From positions 1 to 25,590 of the forward strand of contig CAKQKN010000085.1 in the NCBI GenBank assembly GCA_934249215.1: 25,590 nucleotides of DNA. Direction: 5' to 3'. A model generated the notes under the pieces. The model had not been told where the DNA came from, searched no databases, and was given only the letters and a program-made list of their open reading frames with translations. Of this stretch, positions 1 through 6,615 are shown in pieces. Source of the DNA: an uncultured Clostridia bacterium (GTDB lineage: Bacteria; Bacillota; Clostridia; Christensenellales; Borkfalkiaceae). The translations under genes and the position numbers were made by a program. Every line of letters starts with the position of its first letter. Position 1 is the stretch's first letter.

Positions 1-1
1 C

Positions 2-379
2 GTCAGGATATACCGTCCGAACATTCCCCCCGAACAGATCGAAATCACGGGGGTCAGGGACGTCGATACCGGCGAAAAGATCGAAATTCAGGTCGATCAG
101 AATCCGGACGCGAAAATCAAAAAATACATAAGAATCAAGTGGCGCGAGGGAATTAAACTTCGCTTGCAGGTCGAAATCTCGCCCGACGAAACCACCCGCC
201 GCGAACTTCTTTTCGAGTTCGGCAAAAACGGCGTGTGCGAGGTCGTTTCGAACGGAGGTGGCGGCATTACGCAAGAGATAGACTTCGCTTTTCTGAAAAA
301 AGACAGCCTTACGATTACGGTAAAATCCAAGGACGCGCCCACGGTTTACGATAAAATCGAAATCAACTTCAGCCGTTGA
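2..379 (+). CDS. C-terminal part of an unknown beta-rich protein (5' end outside window)
   Basis: An open frame runs without a stop from the left edge (first full codon at base 2) to TGA at 377-379, giving about 125 residues. The in-frame TTG at 164 has no ribosome binding site, so the frame is taken as the tail of a longer gene. The residues alternate charged and hydrophobic (for example IEIQVDQNPDAKI and DSLTITVKSKDAP), which suggests beta-sandwich structure, with a glycine run (SNGGGGIT) near residue 84 of the visible part. It is followed 108 bases later by a lipoprotein gene on the same strand, so an extracellular or envelope role is possible. I do not recognise the family and no function is proposed. 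Confidence 0.6.
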   Translation, partial: VRIYRPNIPPEQIEITGVRDVDTGEKIEIQVDQNPDAKIKKYIRIKWREGIKLRLQVEISPDETTRRELLFEFGKNGVCEVVSNGGGGITQEIDFAFLKKDSLTITVKSKDAPTVYDKIEINFSR

Positions 380-487
380 TTTGCGGCGTGCAAGTCAAGT
401 CTCCGAATTGCGGCGAGCAAATTAAAGCGAATTAAGTTGTTAATCAGAAATAAAAAATAAAAACATAAAAAGAACAAGGAGCGAAAA

Positions 488-2920
488 ATGAAAAAACTTT
501 CTGTGATTCTTCTTTCGATACTGTGCGTCGTTTCTACCGCGCTTATGTTTGCATGCGCGAAAGATAAGACGAAAGTGACGGAAATAACTTACGTTTCCGG
601 TATGAAAGAGTACGTAAAACAGGGCGAAACTCCCGACTATTCCGATCTCGTCATCAAGGCGAATTACAGCGACAAGACGGAAAAAACTCTTCCTTACGAC
701 GCCGGCAAAATGACCGTTTCTTTCGATAACGCGACCGTTGGAGACGACGTTACCGTAACGATTTCTTACGAAGGGAAAAGTTGCACCGCAAAGATCGACG
801 TCATAGCGGCGGATACCGAGATAACCTCGCTCGAATACGTTTCGGGGCTTCCGACCACGATCAAGCAGGGCGAAGAACTCGATTTTTCGAAACTCAAAAT
901 TAACGCGATTTTCTCCGACGGCAAGACGAGAACGATTGCTTATCGCGCCGCCGACTTTAGCGTAACTTACGATAAGAAAGCGTCCGGCAACGTCGAATTC
1001 ACCGTTGCTTACGGCGGAAAAACCTGCAAGACGGAAATTACCGTCATCAAGTATGAAGTTCAGAAAGTCGAACTGCCCGCGTTTGCTTCCGCATACTATG
1101 CTGCAATCGGCGACAACACGGAGTTTAAGGACAAAAACAAACCTTATTACGTAGGAACCGAGAACGATTTCCTTTTCGTTCCGCAGGCAACCGCGTTCGC
1201 GACCGGCGACGACGGCAAGGACGTGCGTAAGGAACTCAACCAGAGCGGCGACCTCGCGTACGTTGCAAACGTTCAAGTCGCGGAGAACGGCAGATACGTC
1301 GAAATCGACGATCCCGATTCGTATTACTCGTTCAACGAAGAAATGGCGACTTTCCGCTTCACCGAGAAGGCGGGCGAAAAATCGTTCAGACTGTCGCTTC
1401 GTCCCAAATTCCTCTTTGACGATCAGATCGAGGACGCGGAAGAACTTGCGAGCATGACCGTCGAATTTACCGTCACGGTAAAAGCGGGGTACTACAACGT
1501 ATATGATCTTCTCGATCTTTACGTAATCGACAACCGCGCCGAAAAAGGCGATACGTGCAGGGAAGCGGTGCCCGTCAAGGAATACAGAGAGTCGCACGGT
1601 ATCACCGTCGATACGACCACACTTAAAGGTATCGCGCTTCAGGGCGACATTCAGGTCGTGAAAGAGGGTTTGCCCGAAAGTTTCTTTTGGACGAAAGAAG
1701 AAGTCGGTTCGAGAGATTACCTCGTTGGTTCGCTTAAAGATTGGACTTACATTTTTGGCAGGAAACTCGACAAAAACGAAACGTTTACCGTTCTCGGCAA
1801 CTATTTCAATATCGACGCGAGCAAGATGCCCGACGTTTTGGCCGATGACGAACTTAAGGACGACGAAACGCAGGGCGGAACCGTTATTTCGAACGCTAAA
1901 CTTTTCCAGGTTGATGGCAATTCGGAAACGGACGACGTTGATAACGGCGAAGAATTCTTCTTCGAGGACGCGTTCCTTATCGGTAACAAAAACCGTCAGG
2001 AAAACGTTAAACCGGGCGGATTGATTTTCATTCAGTTTAGCGGTGCGAAAGGTAACGTAAACAACAGCATTGCCCGTCGTTGGTATATTTCCGTATTCTC
2101 GACCAAGACCAATTCCACGAGTTTCGTTACGGTCAAAGACTGCATTTTTGAAGATAACTTCAACTCGATTTTCTACCTTTCGGGCGGTATAATGAAGGTG
2201 TTCAATTCGGAAGCGAACGGTGCGGGAGGTCCCGTATTTATCGCCGACCATGTGGACATGACAAAGAGTGACGGAAGAAACGGCGCGGGCGGATGGACGA
2301 GCAATATCATTCTCGACGACTATACTGCGGCGCATGTGTCCTCTTTTGTTTCCGGAAGTGAAGGATGGTTTAAGCAGATGGGCGCGACCGAGATAGTTCC
2401 GAGCATCCTCGCACTTGATCAAGTGTTCAATTACGGCGGTCGTACTTTCATCAAAAACGACACCGACGAACAGGGTCATACGAAGAAACTTATGAATATA
2501 GTTGCCGTTTATAAATCGGGCGACGCCACGAATGCGACGGCGGCTTTCACCAGCTATCCGGACGGATACGGAACTTTCGGAACGAACAACGTTTTTGAAA
2601 TGAAAAACGCGGTCCTGACTGCGATGCTCAATCAAGAAATTCCTTTGGGCAGCACGAAAGTTACCGCCGCGGCAACCGGTATGCCGCTGTTCTATGGCAA
2701 AGATTACAGTTCCGCGTTCGTTTATACGACGCAGTTTTTTAACAACGTTCCCGTAACGTTTTCCGCAAAGGGCGCGCATATGACCGCAGAGAGCGTCAGA
2801 AGTATGGATATTTATAAAGACGAAAGCACGTTCTTAAAGACGCTTTTCGCTTTCCCCGGGGCGCCCGGAAGACTCGGCATCGTATTCGGTAACTTTACGA
2901 CTTTAACTCAATCTAACTAA
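488..2920 (+). CDS. Large surface lipoprotein with two Ig-like repeats
   Basis: 810 residues; ATG at 488 has AAGGAG upstream. Residues 1-23 form a lipoprotein signal peptide (MKKLSV start, hydrophobic core, lipobox MFAC with Cys23), so the mature protein should be anchored on the outer face of the membrane. Residues about 30-107 and 110-188 are two related Ig-like repeats, each with a YVSG(M/L) start, a KQGE motif, an (N)AxxSD(K/G)(K/T) strand and a closing TVxYxGK(S/T)C strand; they resemble bacterial Ig-like (Big_3/Big_4) domains. The remaining ~600 residues are unfamiliar; residues about 544-590 (VTVKDCIFEDNFNSIFYL) look like rungs of a beta-helix, as in surface polysaccharide-binding or lyase-type proteins, but no catalytic motif is visible. 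It lies alone between the upstream unknown gene and a terminator at 2931. A glycan-binding or adhesion role is an inference from architecture only. Confidence 0.85.
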   Translation: MKKLSVILLSILCVVSTALMFACAKDKTKVTEITYVSGMKEYVKQGETPDYSDLVIKANYSDKTEKTLPYDAGKMTVSFDNATVGDDVTVTISYEGKSCTAKIDVIAADTEITSLEYVSGLPTTIKQGEELDFSKLKINAIFSDGKTRTIAYRAADFSVTYDKKASGNVEFTVAYGGKTCKTEITVIKYEVQKVELPAFASAYYAAIGDNTEFKDKNKPYYVGTENDFLFVPQATAFATGDDGKDVRKELNQSGDLAYVANVQVAENGRYVEIDDPDSYYSFNEEMATFRFTEKAGEKSFRLSLRPKFLFDDQIEDAEELASMTVEFTVTVKAGYYNVYDLLDLYVIDNRAEKGDTCREAVPVKEYRESHGITVDTTTLKGIALQGDIQVVKEGLPESFFWTKEEVGSRDYLVGSLKDWTYIFGRKLDKNETFTVLGNYFNIDASKMPDVLADDELKDDETQGGTVISNAKLFQVDGNSETDDVDNGEEFFFEDAFLIGNKNRQENVKPGGLIFIQFSGAKGNVNNSIARRWYISVFSTKTNSTSFVTVKDCIFEDNFNSIFYLSGGIMKVFNSEANGAGGPVFIADHVDMTKSDGRNGAGGWTSNIILDDYTAAHVSSFVSGSEGWFKQMGATEIVPSILALDQVFNYGGRTFIKNDTDEQGHTKKLMNIVAVYKSGDATNATAAFTSYPDGYGTFGTNNVFEMKNAVLTAMLNQEIPLGSTKVTAAATGMPLFYGKDYSSAFVYTTQFFNNVPVTFSAKGAHMTAESVRSMDIYKDESTFLKTLFAFPGAPGRLGIVFGNFTTLTQSN

Positions 2921-2930
2921 TCTAACAACA

Positions 2931-2972
2931 AAAGGGCTGCCGCATTGTTTTACGACAGCCCTTTATATTTTG
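2931..2972. terminator. Rho-independent terminator after the Ig-repeat lipoprotein gene
   Basis: The arms AAAGGGCTG (2931-2939) and CAGCCCTTT (2956-2964) form a 9-bp stem and are followed by the T-rich run TATATTTTG. It starts 10 bases after the lipoprotein stop codon. The stem is A-rich on the left, so it may also work for the convergent XRE gene. Confidence 0.85.
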
Positions 2973-3080
2973 TTGTTTGTTTCGATTTTTGTTTTGATTT
3001 TTATTTCGATTTTTGCGCGCATTTCACGCCTGCACGCTTTGATTTTAAAGCGCGCTTTTAAGTACGCTTTGTCGATCGGG

Positions 3081-3109
3081 AAAACGCTCCCCAATGGGGG
3101 GGTGTTTTT
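3081..3109 (-). terminator. Probable terminator after the XRE regulator
   Basis: AAAACGCTCCCC (3081-3092) pairs with GGGGGGGTGTTTT (3096-3108), 12 bp with two G-T type pairs and a 3-base loop. On the minus strand the stem is followed by TTTT-CC directly beyond the stop codon of the XRE gene at 3113. The bases between 2973 and 3080 are T-rich and show no gene. Confidence 0.65.
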
Positions 3110-3112
3110 CAA

Positions 3113-3427
3113 TTATCTCATTTCGCTTATCGATTTGACGAGATCGCCGACGCTCTTTTTTGCTTCGCCGGGGAGATTGCGATAATTGCAGATGAGTTCG
3201 CTCTCGTTCTTTGTCAGAACGGTAAATTCCTGATCTTCGGAAAAGAACTGCGAGAGTGTGAGGCCCATTGCGTCGCAAATTTTTTCGAGATTCTGAATCG
3301 ACGGAACAATTCCGCGCGAAAAGGTGTTGGCGAGCGTCGATTGATTAACGCCCGACAACTCGGATAACCTGTATACGCTCAGGTTTCTTTGCAATCGTAA
3401 ATCGTTTAGTCTTTTTATAACGTTCAT
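3113..3427 (-). CDS. XRE-family (Cro/CI-type) small helix-turn-helix regulator
   Basis: 104 residues from ATG at 3425-3427. The frame is open further upstream to 3535, but the ATG at 3427 has AAAGGTGA at the right distance and begins the conserved domain, so the longer form is rejected. Residues about 5-60 are a typical HTH_3 domain: RLNDLRLQRNLSVYRLSE, then GVNQSTLANTFSRG and the PSIQNLEKICDAMGLTLSQFF pattern that marks the end of this fold. The C-terminal 40 residues (NYRNLPGEAKKSVGDLVKSI) look helical and may dimerise. A TATAAT-like -10 box lies on the minus strand at 3485-3490 with a poor -35. The protein should bind DNA in the cytoplasm as a repressor; its target is unknown, but it is divergent from the unknown gene set that starts at 3678. 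Confidence 0.9.
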   Translation of the reverse strand: MNVIKRLNDLRLQRNLSVYRLSELSGVNQSTLANTFSRGIVPSIQNLEKICDAMGLTLSQFFSEDQEFTVLTKNESELICNYRNLPGEAKKSVGDLVKSISEMR

Positions 3428-3601
3428 GATTTTCACCTTTGTATGTGGTTTTTGGTCTGCCGAACATATGAAAACCTTACATACATTATACAATGAAACG
3501 CCGTGCCGGTTATAGTGTATTCTAAACGATAACATAGTTAATTTATGCTAATGACGATTTTCGCCGAGGCGGTGCGTCGTTCTTTTTGCAAAAAATGCGT
3601 C

Positions 3602-3630
3602 TTGACAAATCATAGTCGGTGAAGTATAAT
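3602..3630 (+). promoter_or_regulatory. Consensus sigma-A promoter for the small unknown genes
   Basis: TTGACA at 3602-3607 and TATAAT at 3625-3630 are separated by exactly 17 bases, a perfect consensus housekeeping promoter. The predicted start lies about 40 bases before the ATG at 3678. Confidence 0.85.
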
Positions 3631-3677
3631 GAAGTCGGGAAAAAAGAATCGAAATAATTGTTGTTCGGAGCGTGGGG

Positions 3678-4127
3678 ATGAAAAAGGCGGATTGTTCGAA
3701 AAATGTGAATTTCGATATGAATTACGAAGAGTTTTTTATCGATAATTTTATTTTTGAAAGATATCGCGAGCGGCTGCTTTTTGAATTTCGCGACGAGAAA
3801 AAGCGATTTTGCGCGATTGAAAGATTCTCTCACGATTCTGCAAAATATTTGGATAAAGCTAAAATATCTTGCGCGGGCGAAAAAATCACTCAATATGAAC
3901 TTTTGCCGATGTTGAAAGAGATCACTTCGTCAAAGACCGCATACGTGATTTCTCAAAACTCGTTCGACAAAACGATCATGCCTTTGCGGGACGCCGTATT
4001 GATGGCATACGGTGAATATTCCGCGGTGATTTTGGTAATCGACGAAAGGATTTCTTTTGTGAAATCCGAAGTCGAAAAAAGCAGTTGCAAAAAATATGTT
4101 ATGTCGCGCGAAAAAATAACGTTTTAA
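3678..4127 (+). CDS. Unknown 149-residue protein, first of an AT-rich gene set
   Basis: ATG at 3678 is preceded by GGAG with a 7-base spacer; a GTG two codons upstream is too close to that site. The product is 149 residues, rich in Phe, Lys, Glu and Ile, with no signal peptide or clear membrane segment, so it is probably cytoplasmic. Visible stretches are NYEEFFIDNFIFERYRERL near residue 14 and AYGEYSAVILVIDERISF near residue 112, the latter a likely buried beta strand. I recognise no family. Base composition is visibly more AT-rich than the rha genes, with many AAA, TTT and GAT codons. It is followed after 9 bases by a 47-residue frame and then by another unknown gene, all probably transcribed from the consensus promoter at 3602. 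This pattern would suit an acquired accessory or immunity-type module, but nothing in the sequence proves that. Confidence 0.75.
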   Translation: MKKADCSKNVNFDMNYEEFFIDNFIFERYRERLLFEFRDEKKRFCAIERFSHDSAKYLDKAKISCAGEKITQYELLPMLKEITSSKTAYVISQNSFDKTIMPLRDAVLMAYGEYSAVILVIDERISFVKSEVEKSSCKKYVMSREKITF

Positions 4128-4136
4128 GGGTGGATT

Positions 4137-4280
4137 ATGAAAGAAAAATTTAGAAAAGTATCGCCGAAAGATTATGCGGAAAAATTGAAAGAAGAATACA
4201 ATAGGAATTCCGAAAAGTGGTATGAGTCCGTTGATTTTTCGTCGGGTGAGCCCTTGAATGTGTCGATAATCGACTTATAG
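4137..4280 (+). CDS. Small unknown 47-residue protein
   Basis: ATG at 4137 is preceded by AAGGGTGGATT, which contains a usable ribosome binding site, 9 bases after the previous stop. The product would be 47 residues, starting MKEKFRKVSPKDYAEKLKEE and strongly helical and charged. Its last codons (VSIIDL then TAG) are formed by the sequence GTCGATAATCGACTTATAG, which recurs at 5205-5223 and 10261-10279 as the right arm of the repeat islands. The gene may therefore be a short host gene whose end was formed by a repeat arm, a remnant of a longer gene, or chance. A weak hairpin (AACAC, GTGTT, T run) follows at about 4290-4310. Confidence 0.45.
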   Translation: MKEKFRKVSPKDYAEKLKEEYNRNSEKWYESVDFSSGEPLNVSIIDL

Positions 4281-4342
4281 CGAGAGTTTAACACGGTTTT
4301 TAGTGTTTTTAAAGATGGTTTTTATTCGGATCGGTGAGAAAT

Positions 4343-4810
4343 ATGAAGAAGCGAGCGTTTTTGAAAGAGAAAAGACTGAACAACTTGGTTTTTAAATATA
4401 AAAAATATGACTTTGTTTACGATGACGAGAACGCTTTAAAAAGCGTGGTGATTGACTTGCTTGGGTTGTTAAGGCAAGATTTATTTGTCGTTAAATTGTT
4501 CTCTTCCGACGATCTGAACGGCGTTTTTGCGTTGCGACAGTGCCAAAAGTTCAGCTCGGGCAATTTCAATTATTACGTTTTGAACGATGATTCCGCTTTG
4601 GCACAAATAGACTTTTGTGATTTACGTTTTATGGAGATACTTTTAATTAACGAATCCGATTTCGGGGATTGCCCGATCAAGGACATTTCAAAGAAATCGA
4701 GCACTGTATTGTCGTTGGATAATTATCTCGAAACGACCGAGCTAATTATCAATCCGAAAAAGTATGCCGCAACGCTCGCCGATTTGTTATCGGACTTCAC
4801 TATTAGATAA
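4343..4810 (+). CDS. Unknown 155-residue protein of the AT-rich gene set
   Basis: ATG at 4343 has GGTGAG five bases upstream; a GTG at 4334 would add three residues but is spaced less well. The product is 155 residues with a basic start (MKKRAFLKEKRLNN), no signal peptide, and mixed alpha/beta character: the stretch VVIDLLGLLRQDLFVVKLF near residue 35 and FMEILLINESDFGD near residue 98 look like core strands and helices. I recognise no family. Codon use includes TTA, TTG and TAT far more than in the sugar genes to the right, consistent with horizontal acquisition. It is 62 bases beyond the 47-residue frame and in the same direction. Its 3' end abuts the left inverted repeat of the first repeat island at 4818. 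Confidence 0.7.
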   Translation: MKKRAFLKEKRLNNLVFKYKKYDFVYDDENALKSVVIDLLGLLRQDLFVVKLFSSDDLNGVFALRQCQKFSSGNFNYYVLNDDSALAQIDFCDLRFMEILLINESDFGDCPIKDISKKSSTVLSLDNYLETTELIINPKKYAATLADLLSDFTIR

Positions 4811-4862
4811 AAGGCGGCTATAGGTCGATTATTTGGGGTTTTGGAGTTAGATTGTGTTGGAC

Positions 4863-4923
4863 GTGCGGCGCGGGGCGCCTAGATCCCTCGGGAGTTCGTC
4901 AGGCGGGTTGGCTCGGGATGACG
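4863..4923 (+). repeat. GATCCCTCG/CTCGGGATGACG element, copy 1
   Basis: A 61-bp element starting GTGCGGCGCGGGGCGCC and ending GGCTCGGGATGACG. The first part folds as GGCGC-GGG-GCGCC. Nearly identical to copies 2 and 5 (type a). Confidence 0.85.
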
Positions 4924-4942
4924 ATTTAGTTAATATTTGGCT

Positions 4943-5066
4943 GTCCTCTCTCGTCTTTTACTCGCATTGCTCGTAAAATCCACTCCGCTTACGCGCGGCG
5001 AGCCCCTTTTGTCGCATTCGCGACATTTCCTCCGTTTTGCGGGGGAATCACTCCGAAGGGGAAAGC
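4943..5066 (+). repeat. Folded repeat module B, copy 1 (124 bp)
   Basis: Starts GTCCTCTCTCGTCTTTTACT and ends CCGAAGGGGAAAGC. Predicted stems are TTTTAC/GTAAAA, TGTCGC/GCGACA, TTCCTCCG/CGGGGGAA (one T-G pair) and an outer CCCCTT/AAGGGG enclosing the last two. Closely matches 13703-13825. Confidence 0.85.
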
Positions 5067-5088
5067 AAAAATCAGAAAAATGTAAGAA

Positions 5089-5149
5089 GTGCGGCGCGGG
5101 GCGCCCGGATCCCTCGGGAGTTCGTCAGGCGGGTTGGCTCGGGATGACG
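5089..5149 (+). repeat. GATCCCTCG/CTCGGGATGACG element, copy 2
   Basis: Type a copy, differing from copy 1 at only a few bases (GCCCGGATCC in place of GCCTAGATCC). Joined to the preceding module by an ATCAGAAAAATGTAAGAAG linker that recurs in diverged form at 10157 and 13855. Confidence 0.85.
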
Positions 5150-5155
5150 AGAAGA

Positions 5156-5186
5156 GCCGAGCAAGAAGGCAAGGCTCGGGATGACG
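5156..5186 (+). repeat. Partial GATCCCTCG-type element (right half only)
   Basis: The sequence GCCGAGCAAGAAGGCAAGGC followed by TCGGGATGACG repeats the right half of the element. A very similar half copy lies at 14401-14431. Confidence 0.7.
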
Positions 5187-5247
5187 GGAAAAGAGAATTA
5201 TAATGTCGATAATCGACTTATAGGCGGGCTTTTTTTGTGGGATAATA

Positions 5248-5277
5248 TAAAACTGCCGCTTGAGGCGACAGTTTTTT
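5248..5277. terminator. Bidirectional terminator between repeat island 1 and the AraC gene
   Basis: AAAACTG-C-CGC (5249-5259) pairs with GCG-A-CAGTTTT (5265-5275) around a short loop, with T6 on the right and an A run on the left, so it can serve both strands. It lies on the 3' side of the AraC-type regulator read on the minus strand. Confidence 0.7.
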
Positions 5278-5325
5278 CTATCGGACAATTATGTTCTATC
5301 GGATTTTCTATCAAACAGTTTTTTT

Positions 5326-5391
5326 ATTGCGATGGCTATTTTTTACGATAGTTTATTTATTGCGATGGCTATTTTCTACGATAGTTTTTTT
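5326..5391. repeat. Two tandem 33-bp repeats, with diverged flanking units
   Basis: Two units begin ATTGCGATGGCTATTTT at 5326 and 5359 and differ at only two positions. Each contains ACGATAGTTT. Diverged relatives (CTATCAAACAGTTTTTTT before, ATCAGACAGTTTTTTCTG after) flank them. The block lies between the terminator at 5248 and the stop codon of the AraC gene, so on the minus strand it would be in that gene's 3' untranslated region. Confidence 0.75.
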
Positions 5392-5455
5392 GTTACGACA
5401 ACTGTTTCCCATCAGACAGTTTTTTCTGTTGCGGCAATTTTTTATTCGGGGCGGG

Positions 5456-6475
5456 TTATCGTTCTTGCTGCTTTTTCCATTCGGAGGCGTAGACGCCGTG
5501 CTTGTTGTGGAACGCAGTGTTGAATCCGTATACGTTTTCATAGCCGACCGCGGAGGCGACTTCCTGAATCGTGAGAGTTCCCGAACGGATGAGTTTTTCC
5601 GCGCGTTCGAGCCGCTTTGCGATGAGAAGTTGCTTGAAATTTTTGCCGAAGATTTTTTTTGTCAGCCTCGAAAGATATTGTACGTTCACGCCGAGTTCCC
5701 GCGCACACGCCGAAAGGCTTCCGCCGACGAACTCCGTCGAAACGTATTTTCTTATCGCGATTTCGTATTTTGCGTCACGAACTTCGGGAAACGCTTCGGA
5801 AAAATCGGTCGTGTTTTTCTGATATACAATCTTTTCCGAAAAAGACGAGAGAAGTTCGAGCAGAAGATATACCGTGTCGTTGACGGCGGCGTTTTTGATT
5901 TTCTTTTCAGACATAAAAAGTTCGGCGAGGTTCTCGATAAGATTGCCGATCAATCTGCTTTTGCCGGCGCGGAAAACGGCGAAAGACGGATCGTTGCAGG
6001 ACTTGAAACTCTCCTCGAAAAAGCGTTTCAGAATTTTGTCGTTGGAATTCTCCGCAAAAGAAAGGATGAATTTGTCGGGCAGAAGGATATTGAGCCCGAG
6101 GTCGTTTTCGCCCGTGTTGTCGATCGAGTGCCGGACGTATTTGTTCAAAACGATCACGTCGCCGGCGTCGAGCCGTATTTTTTCGGCGCCGATGCGGTGT
6201 GTGACGGAGCCGGAAAGAACGGCCATGACCTCCGTGTAGTCATGCCCGTGTTCGGGAAATTCGGCAAAGCGCGGGTGACGGCGCATAAAGACTTCTTCGC
6301 GCTCCTCGAAGTATTTCGAGCCGCTGATTTTTTTACTGCGCCGCTTCGTGTAGTCGGTGATGACGATTCGTCCGCTTTTTATTACCTCGGATTCTTCGGG
6401 GGTGATTTTCAGATATTTTGCGATAATTTCGTCGTTCAAACTCTTTTCCCGCCTCTTTTTTTTCTTTTCGTTCAT
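5456..6475 (-). CDS. AraC-family regulator, probable activator of the rha operon
   Basis: 339 residues, read on the minus strand, divergent from rhaB with 140 bases between the starts. Residues about 60-145 have the features of an AraC-type cupin sensor domain (FPEHGHDYTEVMAVLSG, then GDVIVLNKYVRHSI). Residues about 240-337 are the double helix-turn-helix DNA-binding domain: LSACARELGVNVQYLSRLTK, then the recognition pattern IQEVASAVGYENVYGFNTAFH and a closing HGVYASEWKK. The position and the two direct-repeat operator sites at 6495-6527 argue for control of L-rhamnose genes, as RhaS/RhaR do in Escherichia coli, but the sensed sugar is inferred from context. The start has only a weak ribosome binding site; no better start is visible before the cupin domain. 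The N terminus is unusually Lys/Arg-rich. Confidence 0.9.
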   Translation of the reverse strand: MNEKKKKRREKSLNDEIIAKYLKITPEESEVIKSGRIVITDYTKRRSKKISGSKYFEEREEVFMRRHPRFAEFPEHGHDYTEVMAVLSGSVTHRIGAEKIRLDAGDVIVLNKYVRHSIDNTGENDLGLNILLPDKFILSFAENSNDKILKRFFEESFKSCNDPSFAVFRAGKSRLIGNLIENLAELFMSEKKIKNAAVNDTVYLLLELLSSFSEKIVYQKNTTDFSEAFPEVRDAKYEIAIRKYVSTEFVGGSLSACARELGVNVQYLSRLTKKIFGKNFKQLLIAKRLERAEKLIRSGTLTIQEVASAVGYENVYGFNTAFHNKHGVYASEWKKQQER

Positions 6476-6494
6476 TATAATTCACGCGAAAACG

Positions 6495-6527
6495 AATGTC
6501 AAATTCTGAGAGTAAAAATGTCAAATT
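6495..6527 (+). promoter_or_regulatory. Two-site operator for the AraC-type regulator
   Basis: AATGTCAAATT occurs twice in the same orientation, at 6495-6505 and 6517-6527, spaced 22 bases start to start (about two DNA turns). The second site ends 6 bases before the -35 box. This is the usual arrangement of activator half-sites for AraC-family proteins. Confidence 0.75.
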
Positions 6528-6533
6528 TTTGCA

Positions 6534-6562
6534 TTGCAAAAAAGCATGGCGGGTGATATAAT
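6534..6562 (+). promoter_or_regulatory. rha operon promoter
   Basis: TTGCAA at 6534-6539 and TATAAT at 6557-6562 with a 17-base spacer. The weak -35 and the adjoining operator fit activator dependence. The predicted leader before the rhaB ATG is about 47 bases. Confidence 0.8.
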
Positions 6563-6615
6563 TTTCTTGAAAGAGCGAAGAGATTTCGCCCGAAAGGACG
6601 GAAAGCGGTGATAAA

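Larger units (their letters stand above)
4818..5223. repeat. Repeat island 1, bounded by 15-bp inverted repeats
   Basis: The left end CTATAGGTCGATTAT (4818-4832) and right end ATAATCGACTTATAG (5209-5223) are inverted copies matching at 14 of 15 positions. Between them lie two full copies and one half copy of the ~61-bp GATCCCTCG element and one 124-bp folded module. There is no believable gene inside. The second island (10039-10278) has the same ends. A short T-rich run (CTTTTTTT) follows the right end, so the paired ends could also act as a terminator stem. Confidence 0.7.

Noticed and set aside
440..2779. 779-residue open frame on the minus strand opposite the Ig-repeat lipoprotein gene
   Set aside because: No ribosome binding site, no recognisable domain, Arg/Phe/Val-heavy composition. 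It arises because the real gene avoids codons that read as stops on the other strand.
3428..3535. 36-residue N-terminal extension of the XRE protein
   Set aside because: It covers the promoter region and has no binding site; ATG 3427 has one and starts at the domain boundary.
5291..6556. 421-residue plus-strand open frame opposite the AraC gene
   Set aside because: Begins inside the 33-bp tandem repeat and mirrors the AraC gene; no domain or binding site supports it.
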